Shown here piece by piece: positions 25,601-34,180 of a stretch of DNA of 44,399 nucleotides (its first letter is position 1; every line of letters starts with the position of its first letter). The position numbers and the translations under genes were made by a program. This DNA comes from Pelargonium nanum (lineage: Eukaryota > Streptophyta > Magnoliopsida > Geraniales > Geraniaceae): NCBI GenBank assembly GCA_036897485.1, contig JAYMTF010000220.1, forward strand, positions 1-44,399, written 5' to 3'. The notes beneath the pieces are model-generated. The model was not told the origin of the DNA. It saw nothing but the letters and a program-made list of their open reading frames with translations, and did no database searches.

Positions 25601-28600
25601 ATGAAGACCATGATGGTGAGAAGACTGGTCCTGTGGATGAGACAATGGAAGAGGCAGAGACTCAACCAATGGATGATGACACTGAAGGAGCTGAGCCAGG
25701 CAAGGATGATGGTGAAGCTAATGCAGAGACGAGTGAAATGGATACGAAGAAAGAGGGGTCTGAACCTGGATCTTCTGATTTCTCGAGTGAACATGTGCCC
25801 AATACAGATTCTGCAACCCAACCAAGGGGTGACTCGCAGGTACCATGCTCAAGAAATGTAGCTCCAGAAGCCAACTGGTCTGGCGGGAATGATGTTCACA
25901 ACGACGTTGCTCCTACCAGAGGCTTACCTTCGGATAGTGCCTCTGAGATGGATTCCATGATGGCAGATGCATCAAATGGTGGGAGATTTGCTGATGACCA
26001 ACAAAAAACTCAATTGCCTCAGAATGAATCGTCATCTGTTCAAAATAACCAACCAAATGCGAACAGGAATGCTGGGAATGCTCTTGAGCAGTGGAAAGAA
26101 AGAGTCATGGTCTCAGTTGATCTTCAGGCTGAAAACATAAAGAGGCAAGATGAGATTGAGGATGACGATGCAGATGAGTATGGATATGTTCCTGAGGATG
26201 AAAAGGGAACGGCGCAGGCATTAGGACCTGCAACATCTGAGCAGGTTGACAAAAATGCTAATGGGTATAAGCCTGATGGAGAGAACCTTGCAGAAAATGG
26301 AAAGGGCCGCGATGACAAGGAGGTTGAGAAGGTTAATCCTGAAAGCAGACATATTGACAGTTCTTTGAATCCCAAAAGCAAGATAGAGGACCAAATGCGG
26401 ATGACTGATGTGGAGAACTCGCTCAGGGAGGGATCTCCAGAAGTCCATAGGCAGGATGTGGGCGAACCCAAAAACCTGTCAGAAAGTTTGGTCTCTGTAA
26501 AGAGGTCTTACTTCAGTGAGGATACACGTCATCTACTTTCTATTGGCGACGATGAAATGGGGAAAGCTCAAGATATTGAAGAAGTGTCTGCTGATGTGAA
26601 AAATGATGCAGCAGCCAATTGGAGAAGATATGAACTGCGCACTACTAGGCTATCTCAGGAGTTAGCTGAGCAATTGCGCCTTGTTTTGGAACCTACCCTT
26701 GCCAGCAAGCTCCAAGGAGATTATCGGACTGGCAAAAGAATTAACATGAAGAAGGTAAAACACATTACAATCTGTATTCACACTTGGATATTTTTGTACT
26801 TTTTTTTTTTTTTGTAATTTCTCATATTGACAAGGAATACTCTCAGGTGATCTCATACATTGCTAGTCATTACCGTAAAGATAAAATCTGGCTGAGGCGT
26901 ACCCGACCTAACAAACGCGACTACCAAGTCGTCATTGCAGTGGATGACTCTCGTAGTATGTCTGAGAGCTGTTGTGGGGATGTTGCTGTTGAAGCTTTGG
27001 TGACAGTATGCCGTGCAATGTCTCAACTTGAAATGGGTAACTTGGCTGTTGCAAGCTTTGGGAAAAAGGGTAACATTAGGCTACTACATGATTTTGATCA
27101 ACCCTTTACTGGAGAAGCTGGTGTCAAGGTTAGCCCTTCATTCATTCTTGTTTTTTAGTTAGAGGTTCAGCTACTAACAATTTCTTTTGTTGTTGACCTC
27201 TCTGACATTTTGTATTTTTTTCTTATGCAAATTTTCTATTGGATCAGATGATTTCCAGTTTGAAATTCCAGCAAGAGAATACTATCGCAGACGAACCGGT
27301 TGTTGATCTGTTGAAGTACTTGAATAATTTGCTGGATACTTCAGTTGCAAGAGCGCGACTACCATCCGGACAGAACCCTCTACAGCAGCTTGTTTTGATC
27401 ATTGCAGATGGCCGGTTCCACGAAAAGGTAAATTTTGTGGTGGTGGAAGATAATATGCGAAAGAATGTTTAGAAAAAAGCAGGAAAATCGTTTGAGATGG
27501 TTTGGTCATGTATAGCACAAAGAGACTAGTGATCCCGTGAGGAAAGGCGATAGAATTCAGTTAGGAAAAACTAAAAAAGGGTACAATCCTTGAAATTGTA
27601 TCTGAGTAAGCGCAGGGATTGTAGCCATTCCTTCATTTCTATCGCCAAGCATTTTGAATTCCCCTTTTATCGAAAAAATCCCATTATTGGCTCATTCTTC
27701 ATCCAATCATATCGAGCGATCTAGCAATGATGGAATTTAGATTAATTTGGCTTAAGTACCGATTTAACACAATAGAGTATAGCTCTCTCCTTTTCTCACC
27801 ACTCTTTTTCACCCTAATCAACAATATTTGAACCCACCACTTCAACTATAAGTGTGATTCTCTCTCTCTCTCTCTCATGATTTCCCTTTCTTATGCAGGA
27901 GAACTTAAAACGCTGTGTTCGGGAAGCATTGAGTGCTAAGCGTATGGTTGCATTCCTTCTTCTGGACAGCTCAGAAGAGTCAATATTCGACCTTAAGGTA
28001 TTTTTTATTATCCAAGCATACGTTGAAACTTCTGGTACAAAGATTCAAAAGAAAAACGATATTAACTTCATTTTTTCTATCTTCCAGGAAGCATCATTTG
28101 AGGGTGGAAATGTCAGCTTTACGAAATACCTAGATTCTTTTCCTTTCCCATTCTATATCATCTTGAAAAACATTGAGGCACTTCCAAGAACCCTAGCCGA
28201 TTTATTGAGACAGGTAATAAACTACACTACGTTATATTCAATTGTGTTTTGTGTATCTTGGGAGTTTTTGCATTCCCGGAAATAGGGTTAAACTCACCAT
28301 TGATCCTCCAACTATACATAAGTTCACATTTGATCCTCCAACTATTTCTAAAATTTAACCGACAATTTAAATTCTATTTAATCTCATATTTTGCATATGC
28401 GCTCAATTAATGAAGGTTAAAGGTATGTGCAAAATTTGGGATCAAACGGGAATAAAATAAATATTATTTTGATCAACGGTGATTTTAAAAATAGTTTGAG
28501 GATCAAACATGATATGCGTCTACAGTTGGAGGGTTGTCTATAACATTACCCCCGAAAATATTCTGATCAAAATCGGTGCAGTGGTTTGAGCTTATGCAAA

Positions 28601-28614
28601 ATTCGAGGGACTGA
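395..28614 (+). CDS. MDN1: Midasin (MDN1/REA1), AAA+ ribosome-assembly ATPase, 5'-partial, 69 coding exons
   Basis: Midasin is a nuclear dynein-related AAA+ machine that uses ATP to strip assembly factors from pre-60S ribosomes. From memory the Arabidopsis protein is about 5,400 aa; 4,958 residues plus TGA (28612-28614) are visible here, so roughly 450-500 N-terminal residues lie left of the window. The 69 exons all have GT donors and AG acceptors and their phases close perfectly over 14,877 nt, so the gene looks intact. Five Walker A motifs (AAA2-AAA6), the helical linker, an acidic segment and a MIDAS motif appear in the canonical order. The longest exons are 2287-4032, 11151-12656 and 25015-26754; the shortest are 28582-28614 (33 nt) and 4481-4521 (41 nt). 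Exons are listed in the domain entries below. Family assignment is very secure; individual junctions rest on phase and recalled homology. Confidence 0.96.
1781..3165 (+). other. MDN1: MDN1 AAA2 ATPase module
   Basis: Exons are 1781-1957, 2066-2191 and the first half of 2287-4032. Walker A GETGTGKT starts at 1883. The Walker B strand ILLDEVNLAPPETL lies near 2572-2613, followed by an arginine-finger-like ALRSRFTEYF near 2764-2793. Between Walker A and B is an insertion with a basic KRKR patch near 2424-2435, a plausible nuclear-localisation element. All catalytic signatures of an active AAA+ site are visible. Confidence 0.92.
3180..4521 (+). other. MDN1: MDN1 AAA3 ATPase module
   Basis: This covers the second half of exon 2287-4032 and the 41-nt exon 4481-4521. 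Walker A GPTSSGKTS lies at 3283-3309. Walker B IVLDELNLAPSDVLEALNRL is near 3475-3534 and an arginine-finger segment LSRAFRNRFVEIH near 3652-3690. The intron at 4033-4480 shows no feature. The small exon ends in phase 2 and joins the AAA4 exon at a shared codon. Confidence 0.92.
4616..7792 (+). other. MDN1: MDN1 AAA4 ATPase module
   Basis: Exons are 4616-4811, 4951-5055, 5150-5455, 6086-6279, 6375-6429, 7414-7564 and 7719-7792. Walker A GETGGGKTT starts at 4698. The Walker B equivalent is LFLVDEISLADDSVLERL near 5371-5427, and MNPGGDYGKKELSPALRNRF lies in exon 6086-6279. The intron at 5456-6085 holds only a small inverted repeat (AAAAGGCCAA..TTGGCTTTT near 6018-6042). The 984-nt intron at 6430-7413 holds nothing recognisable. 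Confidence 0.92.
8155..10056 (+). other. MDN1: MDN1 AAA5 ATPase module
   Basis: Exons are 8155-8302, 8790-8888, 8983-9083, 9173-9262, 9389-9454, 9570-9734 and 9849-10056. Walker A GSPGVGKTS lies at 8994-9020. Walker B WVLLDELNLAPQSVLE is near 9407-9454, with GRKGLPKSFLNRFTK as the arginine-finger region near 9690-9734. The peptide VYVDELVEDDYLFICSSLYP is near-identical to the plant midasins I recall. The 487-nt intron at 8303-8789 shows no feature. Confidence 0.92.
10146..12656 (+). other. MDN1: MDN1 AAA6 module with degenerate Walker B, and start of the linker
   Basis: Exons are 10146-11041 and 11151-12656. Walker A GPSSSGKTS lies at 10457-10483. The Walker B position reads VVLENANL, with Glu-Asn at 11015-11020 where the other modules have Asp-Glu, so this site probably does not hydrolyse ATP; yeast midasin AAA6 is similarly altered in my recollection. 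Walker A and B are separated by a long charged helical insertion (about 10560-10970). The second exon continues MRNRGVEVF into the lid and the start of the linker. Confidence 0.91.
14284..14435 (-). repeat. TRIM LTR (3' LTR in element orientation)
   Basis: This 152-bp terminal repeat has TG..CA ends. On the minus strand it follows the purine tract at 14436-14445. It is about 90% identical to the repeat at 14611-14762, most differences being transitions. Confidence 0.92.
14611..14762 (-). repeat. TRIM LTR (5' LTR in element orientation)
   Basis: This 152-bp terminal repeat is followed, on the minus strand, by the primer-binding-site-like sequence at 14599-14610. The right-hand copy of the GTTCT target-site duplication starts immediately after it. 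Confidence 0.92.
22857..22872. repeat. (TA)n microsatellite in MDN1 intron
   Basis: A short TA dinucleotide run lies in the intron at 22711-22905, about 35 bp upstream of the acceptor. It follows a small tandem duplication of the 9-mer TTGTCCCAG near 22840-22858. Confidence 0.7.
24421..24519. repeat. Diverged tandem duplication in MDN1 intron
   Basis: Two copies of a segment spaced by 62 bp can be aligned: CTTGTCGTTCAAACCAAATC at 24421 and TTTTGTCATTCAAATTCAATC from 24483, each continuing into ATCAATCTT(T)AGC. They lie in the 366-nt intron 24333-24698, which holds nothing else recognisable. Confidence 0.65.
24699..26754 (+). other. MDN1: MDN1 acidic D/E-rich segment
   Basis: Exons are 24699-24905 and 25015-26754. 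The large exon encodes about 580 residues dominated by Asp, Glu, Asn, Ser and Gly, a flexible acidic tether known in midasins. Codons are GAT/GAA/GAG rich, so the antisense strand shows spurious serine-rich open frames. The final part (RTTRLSQELAEQLRLVLEPT) is the conserved lead-in to the MIDAS domain. Confidence 0.93.
27450..27580 (+). mobile_element. LINE reverse-transcriptase C-terminal remnant
   Basis: One frame from about 27471 reads RKKQENRLRWFGHV, then an in-frame TAG (27513-27515), then HKETSDPVRKGDRIQLGKTK. The motif NRLRWFGHV followed by a PVRK-like segment is, from family knowledge, the hallmark of the C-terminal end of plant non-LTR (LINE) reverse transcriptases. The stop and the short length mark it as dead. 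It lies in the intron at 27428-27898 in the same orientation as MDN1 and stops where the plastid-like sequence begins. Confidence 0.8.
27582..27745 (-). pseudogene. rpoB: Nuclear plastid DNA insert: 5' end of plastid rpoB plus leader
   Basis: On the minus strand an ATG at 27652-27650 opens MLGDRNEGMATIPALTQIQF, closely matching the N-terminus of plastid RNA polymerase beta subunit (MLGDGNEG.STIPG.NQIQF in my recollection). Similarity ends after about 24 codons near 27582. Upstream of the ATG, 27653 to about 27745 (GGATGAAGAATGAGCCAATA and neighbours) resembles the plastid rpoB leader/promoter region. It is not expressed as a polymerase here; it is a short NUPT in an MDN1 intron abutting a LINE fragment. 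The left edge is sharp to a few bases; the right edge is uncertain. Confidence 0.8.
28285..28553. mobile_element. Fold-back (MITE-like) element in the last MDN1 intron
   Basis: Inverted arms are at 28325-28356 (TTTGATCCTCCAACTATTTC..) and 28481-28511 (..AATAGTTTGAGGATCAAACA), nearly perfect complements over about 28 bp. A second, outer copy of GATCCTCCAACT at 28302-28313 pairs with AGTTGGAGGGT near 28523-28533. The ends, GGGTTAAA and TAACATTACCCC, are roughly complementary. No coding capacity is present. Target-site duplication was not resolved, so the exact ends and superfamily are uncertain. Confidence 0.7.
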
Positions 28615-29870
28615 ATCAAGATTCGGATTGAAGGGCCACAGGTAATATTTTTGATATTTGCTTAGGTGGAACTGTCAATATATAGATATATATACATAAT
28701 TGGAGAAAGAGTTTTCTACAATACACAATTGATGTAAAATTACAACAGTTTACCATCTATGCAAATCAGCTCTTTGGCCTTTTGAACAAACACTTGTTTG
28801 TGCTCTTAATTTGTTTGGTAAGTAGCTTTGTTGTTATTGTCTATTATCTTTTTGCCGATAATGTCTAGAGAAAAATTAAAATGGCTAAAAAAACATCTAT
28901 TTTAGCCGATAAATATTTGAAATTCTACTAAACATTGGCTGCGAAAGACGCGCAAAAGGTCATGCGACGGAAATGTATCTCCATTGAAATTTTATGTTTT
29001 GTTTTGATTTGATCTTGTTCTGAATTCGTACATTTGATAATATTAGGCTCATAGCCTACATATGTTGAACTTGCAAATAAACCCATTTGCATACAATTAT
29101 TTTTTAAATATAGACTATATTTGATATACAAATTGTATTGGTGAATACTTATCATTTACATTTATCAACATAATACTTATATTTTCATGTTGTAGTTCTA
29201 ATTTATATAATTAAATTGAGCATTCCATTTTTTGTAACTATTTCTTAAACGGCCGGTGATTGCCTATAAGATGGGTCGCAGATAAATCGTTTTCATGCCA
29301 AACTAGTTAAAGAGCTCGTGAAATGTGATAGTTAAAAATATTTCTATACAAAGATAATAATTAATTGGTAAAAATGATAGACTTTTATTTTTGAGGTCAT
29401 GTAATTTAACTAATTTGGACTAACGGTTAAAATATTTATTGTTGTTAGTAAATGTCTAATTTTATTGTCTCTTCACAATTTCCATTGGTAATTTTGTAAA
29501 CTTCATCTTATCAAAAGGAAATAAAATTTGATTTGCTCCATCCCTTTAGTATCAATATAATTAAGAGAACAAGAGTCTCATTCAAGCCATTAGTATTCTC
29601 AATTCAATCAAACAAATAAAATCGACATGCTTTGTGTCCACAATTTTTATAAATAAGTGTAACTGTTAATTTATGACGTGACAGTTCAATCGATAAAATT
29701 CTAAGTGAATTTTTTTGGGGTAAAATTAATAAACAATAAATACATTATAGTCATCTTGCTACACATCCCCTATTACAATGAGAAATTGTGTACATTATAA
29801 CTCTTGAATAAATGTGCTAAAAAAATCCCTTGAATAAATAGATAAAATAAAATAGGGAGACTTTGAATTT
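28615..29870. other. MDN1 3' UTR and AT-rich convergent intergenic DNA
   Basis: This follows the MDN1 stop and lies between two convergent genes. It is very AT-rich with short T and A runs. No open frame with family similarity and no clear RNA gene is seen. The MDN1 transcript end cannot be placed from sequence alone. Confidence 0.6.
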
Positions 29871-29873
29871 TAT

Positions 29874-30076
29874 TCGGACCAAATTTGTTTCAATTCGTTG
29901 TGGTTTGACAAAAAGAGTAATGGAATATGACCGGATTGGAATTTGGTGTAAACTGAGCGAATTTGTCTAATCTGATATGTATTTTTGTAGGATAGATCCA
30001 ATCTGAACCAAAAAATTGATCAGATCGGATTGGATTTAGATACGCACAAATTCGGATCCAAATTGTCAGCTCTACT
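29874..30076. repeat. Copy A of a dispersed repeat with a shared terminal motif
   Basis: The right end reads CGCACAAATTCGGATCC then AAATTGTCAGCTCTAC (30043-30075). It matches the right end of copy B at 36294 (CCCGCGAATTCGGATCT then AAAATGTCAACTCTAG) and resembles the ends of copy C at about 43428-43842. The body is rich in CGGATTGGA-type words. The left end is degraded and approximate. Confidence 0.55.
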
Positions 30077-30317
30077 ATCCAATATAGAGCTCATTCACAT
30101 ATTTCACATTCAAACAAGCTACCATAGAAGGATTTTCAATTCTATTAAAAGAGGATCATATGTTCCAAATCAAACTTTCTCTAAACCAAACTACACATAA
30201 ACAGTCTCAAATGGAAAACTGACACACATCCTAACCAAAGTACCCAATTCACATATTGCATATCTGATATCATAGTGAGAGAACAGACAAACAAAGAAAC
30301 TGATCAGATGAACAGTT

Positions 30318-30338
30318 AGAGAGAGAGAGAGAGAGAGA
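30318..30338. repeat. (AG)n microsatellite just after the ALFIN-LIKE stop codon
   Basis: A 21-nt AG run (CT on the gene strand) starts 5 nt after the stop codon of the minus-strand ALFIN-LIKE gene, so it lies in the 3' UTR. Confidence 0.85.
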
Positions 30339-30343
30339 CCGTA

Positions 30344-33300
30344 TCATCGGGATCTCTTGTTGGTGCTGCACGACGGGCATTTATAATGCTTGATGTGTTC
30401 AGCCCTAGCCGGAGTTATCTTCACGCACGTGCCATGGAACCACTTCTCGCAGATGTCGCAGCAAATCCAGAACTCATCTGATGCATAGTTCTCGCCACAC
30501 GCGCCACACAATGTTTCCCCATGCTCGTCTTCTTCTTCTTCATCCTCGTCAACACCCTCATCATCATCATCTTCCTCTTTTGGCAACGTCGGTTTTGAAT
30601 TCTTTCCCTGAGGTTCAGATCCCCGCTGCAGTCACAGCCAAAAAGTATAAACAAAGTCAAACCCGTTAAATACAAAGTAGATTAACACATGCTGAAAACA
30701 TATGTTCATCTTAGTTGCATAATTTTTAAAAACACGTCAATGATGACTCAAGTCAGAGGCCATAGCAAATAAATGATGCTGACTCATTTGGAGGTGATTG
30801 GTGGAAGCTTCATGAGGTACAATTCCAAAGCAACCATTCCACATAACGACATTAGAAAACAAGAAATTCAAATACATTACAGGGATCAAATTTTAATGAA
30901 TGAGAAAAATCAAAAGTCATTCTCAAGCCCCAAGTCCTAATTCAAACATGAAGAATGAGAATTTCATTCCCATTCCCGTGCCTGAATAAAAACTTTAATC
31001 TAAACGCTACTTATATATAATAAAACATACCTATGTGGACATCCAAAATCTGACGGTGAAGTATACATTCAACATAGTACATCGTGTTTAACTCGAGGAG
31101 AGAATATGTTAACAAAAAGCTAAGCTGCATAATGTTTTAAACTATGAAATTTTGGTGGTTCCATCTATTTAACTAAGAGCATATTCTGGTTTTTTGTTCA
31201 ACAAGAAAAGTAAAGGTCAATTTTTTACCACTTTAGAGTTTGTCTTAGCCTTGTTGTTGCTGTGATTCGGGACTGACGGCTTCTCCTTCGATGGTTTCTT
31301 TGCCAGACCAGTCACAACTTCAAATATTGAAGGGAGGTCATTAATCATGTTAAAAAGCCGCTTCCTGCATAATTGGAATAGTGTATTATTTAGAAATCAG
31401 TATCATAACAATAAATAAACTAAAAAGCAGAAGAATCAAAACCAAAAAATTCCTTGCATAACCAGACATGCATTTATTAGCTACTTTACTCATCGTTATA
31501 CATAAGATTCCAACTTTAATAACCAATACCGCAAAGGAAACTATGCATATATATGGGTATTGATTATGTATGCTTATTCAATTACTAAAGAAACATCACG
31601 AAAATGTATACGAACTAAATATTGATATATTTGCAAATAATGGAACTCCAAAGACTAAAGATAATTTCTATGTTCTTCAACAGAGCAAAAAAACACTCAT
31701 TTTTTAAACTAATACTAGTAGATAATAAGATAGGACTGACAGATTTTGTCATGTGGTGAATACGCACCTATCAGCTTTATCAAACCCAAATCTGGCACCG
31801 AAATAGAAGGCAACAGAAAGTAGCCATGCGTCACTATGAACAGCAACTAAGGACAACCAGTCCTTGTCTTGCATGCCATCTCTTGCAAAGTTAATACCCA
31901 GTGCTGGCTCAGGGAGCTCCGGAGGCACCTCTTCGGCAGGCAAATTGACTTCCCATTGCTCATTCGGAAAGCCATACAAGCAGAGATTTTCTTTCTCTAT
32001 AAGAACAAAATGAAATTATAAACATGATGAAATAGACTGCTAAAGGAATAGATATAAATGGAGTGGGTGTTGGGTGAAAGGAATAGATGGCTTGCCATGA
32101 ATAAGTGAATTCTGATTGATATTTTTAACTGTTAATAAAAAGTTTCTTTTCATCATACAATTTGGTTCATCTGTAAATTATGATTTACCCCAAGTAAGCA
32201 CTGATTAAAACAGGGAAAACTTGAGGGGAGAAATAGGAAAAGGAAAGCAACACAGACAAACATCAAATCTCAAGGTACATCTCAATTCTCATACTAAAAG
32301 CACGACGCCAAAATAAGATGAATCGTGCACAAAAGGACAAAACCGATAACAACGTCGAGACACTTGATGACCTACCAAACTTGCTAAACCTAAAACAGAA
32401 AACGCCATAAAGAGATGAAAGAACTGCCAAGAAAAAGGACGTGCATGTATGCACCTATAAACTCACATCGTACAGCATTCAAGGAACGAGGAAATCGCGT
32501 ACTAAATGCATGAAATCCAAACTTTCAAATTCCACCAGACTAGAGGAAAAAGCATGCAAACAAAACCAGGACCAGCCAAAAAACAATTTACCAAAATAAA
32601 ATGCATGGCAAGTAAACTTCCCTCGTATACCCAGACATTTGGAGATAGAGAGACAATGTGACATGAGAACTAGAATAACTCTCTTTTCAAAAACCAAGCA
32701 GAAAATAAGAAGTACTAACCAGGATCGCACTGCTGATAGAATGCTTCAACATCTGGAAGGACAAAAACAATTACATTAATGCTCAAAGCAAAACATATAT
32801 ATGTGTGTGTGTAAAGATAAAGAACATTGCTCCATTTATCATTCAGTTCCAAAGCGTACACAGGAAATAGAATCTAACCAAACTTTTAAAAAAAATTCAT
32901 TATTTGGGTCCCTTGTAAACAAAAGACTCCACCACACAGCTTTGTTACTTCTCATCACTTTCTTCAATTCTTGCAGCAAGCAAATAGGTTTTAGTGACTC
33001 TCTATACACCAACGTAATACATAAACTATTTTCCTCCCTCATTCCTTGGAAACCAAACAAAACACATTAAAACACATGTTACCAACAACCATTGGGGCAA
33101 GCGGTTTAAGGCGTTAGGTACCCTTGAGTTCTCAGGTTCGAGCCTCCCATCAGGTGTTGGTAATAGAAATAGATTTTTTTTTTATTCGCACACTTCCTCG
33201 GGAACCAAGCAGAAACACAATAAACCCTAACCCATTACCTCAAAAACAGCACATAACAGCCACCAAGTTCTTCCCAGTGCTCAATTTCCACAACACATCA

Positions 33301-34180
33301 GAAGGGACAAAAACACACACACACACACACACACACGATTAGCAACAAAACTGAAAATCTAAACTAAAACCCAAAACACCTATCAAGTTCAGTCTCAAAT
33401 TCTCTTCCACGAAACACAAAAACACCAAATTCAACCCCAAAAACACGTTACCAAAACTTCTCCCTCTACATTAACATAAGAAAACAATCTTAGCAAAACT
33501 AAACAACATCTAGGAGTAAATGAAAAACCCAAATAAAGGAACTGCAATATATGTTTTTTTTCCTTCCTTTTCCTTTGAATTTCTCAACTCTCCAGGGAAC
33601 CAAACAGAGCCAAACAGCTCAAATACAGAAAAGAAATAACTGTGTATAGACAATAACTATATAAAATGTACATTATCTCCATATAAAACTATAAAATAAA
33701 ATAATAATAAAAAATAAAAAACACGCACACAACACTCAGTTCAGAATTTTTTTCCCACACTTTCTCGGGAACCAAACAGGAACACAATGCTAGAGAGCTC
33801 CTTCCGAGTGTTCACCACCATAAACCCTAACCTATTACCTCAAAAACAGCACGTAACAGCCCCACAATCATGCTCAATTTCCACATCAACACACCACAAG
33901 ACACACACACACACACAAGATTAGCAACAAAACTTAAAAATCCACACTAAAACCAAAGACGCCTGTCAAGCTGAGTCTCCAAAACACCAAATTCAAACAC
34001 ATAAACACCAAAATTCAACCACAGAAAAACACGTTTCCGTTCCTTTTCCACAGAATTTTCTCGAGAAAATATCTGTACGGTACCTGTAGTGAGAGCCCTG
34101 ATCATGCCGGCCCTGCGGCCCTTGAAGTCCCTGAACACCTCCTCTACTGTTCGCGGATTGTACTGTGCACCACCGTCCAT
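30344..34180 (-). CDS. AL: ALFIN-LIKE PHD-finger protein (AL3/4/5 group), 5 exons
   Basis: ALFIN-LIKE proteins are plant nuclear PHD-finger proteins that read H3K4me3 and associate with repressive chromatin complexes. Exons in gene order are 34180-34084, 32752-32720, 31996-31768, 31364-31229 and 30625-30344, giving 777 nt and 258 aa with closed phases. The N-terminal Alfin domain starts [20 protein letters not shown] and includes [21 protein letters not shown] Lys/Ser linker and an acidic run ([20 protein letters not shown]) follow. The C-terminal PHD finger shows the C4HC3 pattern from [18 protein letters not shown] to HYKCPSCS. I chose ATG 34180 because it gives the usual MDGG/MEGG start; the codon four upstream is TTG, not ATG. 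Which AL paralogue it is cannot be settled. It is tail-to-tail with MDN1 and head-to-tail with the next minus-strand gene. Confidence 0.96.
30626..31228 (-). other. AL: ALFIN-LIKE intron 4
   Basis: This 603-nt GT-AG intron is AT-rich with no recognisable feature. Introns 31365-31767 and 31997-32719 of the same gene are likewise featureless apart from A-rich stretches. Confidence 0.85.
33079..33182 (+). mobile_element. tRNA-derived SINE head/remnant
   Basis: An A-box-like TGGGGCAAGCGGTTTAAGGCG begins at 33093 and a B-box GGTTCGAGCCT lies at 33135-33145, the internal Pol III promoter arrangement of tRNA-derived SINEs. A T-run follows about 25 bp later (33173-33182). The flanks TTACCAACAACC (33079-33090) and GGTGTTGGTAA (33153-33163) are near-perfect inverted repeats, like a residual acceptor stem. 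There is no anticodon arm good enough for a functional tRNA. Target duplication was not seen, so it is probably truncated. Confidence 0.65.
33178..33440. repeat. Intron-1 direct duplication, copy 1
   Basis: This copy shares ordered blocks with 33748-34010: CACACTTCCTCGGGAACCAA, ATAAACCCTAACC, TTACCTCAAAAACAGCAC, CTCAATTTCCACA, an (AC)n run, GATTAGCAACAAAACT and ATTCAACC. The copies are about 570 bp apart, in the same orientation, clearly diverged and with small indels. Confidence 0.8.
33313..33336. repeat. (AC)n microsatellite
   Basis: A 24-nt pure AC run lies within copy 1 of the intron-1 duplication. A shorter homologous run (33901-33917) sits at the equivalent place in copy 2. Confidence 0.9.
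33748..34010. repeat. Intron-1 direct duplication, copy 2
   Basis: This copy matches 33178-33440 block by block (CACACTTTCTCGGGAACCAA, CATAAACCCTAACC, TTACCTCAAAAACAGCAC, AGATTAGCAACAAAACT). Relative to copy 1 it has an extra segment around 33790-33820 (TGCTAGAGAGCTCCTTCCGA). It ends about 75 bp from the donor of the first coding exon. Confidence 0.8.

Larger units (their letters stand above)
26847..28614 (+). other. MDN1: MDN1 C-terminal MIDAS (VWA-like) domain
   Basis: Exons are 26847-27128, 27248-27427, 27899-27997, 28088-28213 and 28582-28614. The metal-binding DxSxS motif reads DDSRS at 26943-26957 after the beta strand YQVVIAVD. In this family the domain grips ubiquitin-like domains of ribosome-assembly factors such as Rsa4 and Ytm1. 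YLDSFPFPFYIILKNIEALP lies in exon 28088-28213. The last exon, 33 nt, reads WFELMQNSRD then TGA. The 471-nt intron before 27899 carries LINE and plastid-derived DNA, and the 368-nt last intron carries a fold-back repeat. Confidence 0.93.
32753..34083 (-). other. AL: ALFIN-LIKE intron 1 (1.33 kb), repeat-rich
   Basis: This large first intron separates the 97-nt first coding exon from a 33-nt second exon. It contains a tRNA-derived SINE head, two copies of a roughly 260-bp direct duplication, two (AC)n microsatellites and several AT-rich runs. The gene strand is T-rich. Long first introns often influence expression in plants, but nothing here demonstrates that. Confidence 0.85.

Noticed and set aside
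33124..33342. Plus-strand open frame ending in a His-Thr run
   Set aside because: It is built from SINE, duplication and (AC)n microsatellite sequence in an ALFIN-LIKE intron; the run is just the repeat translated.
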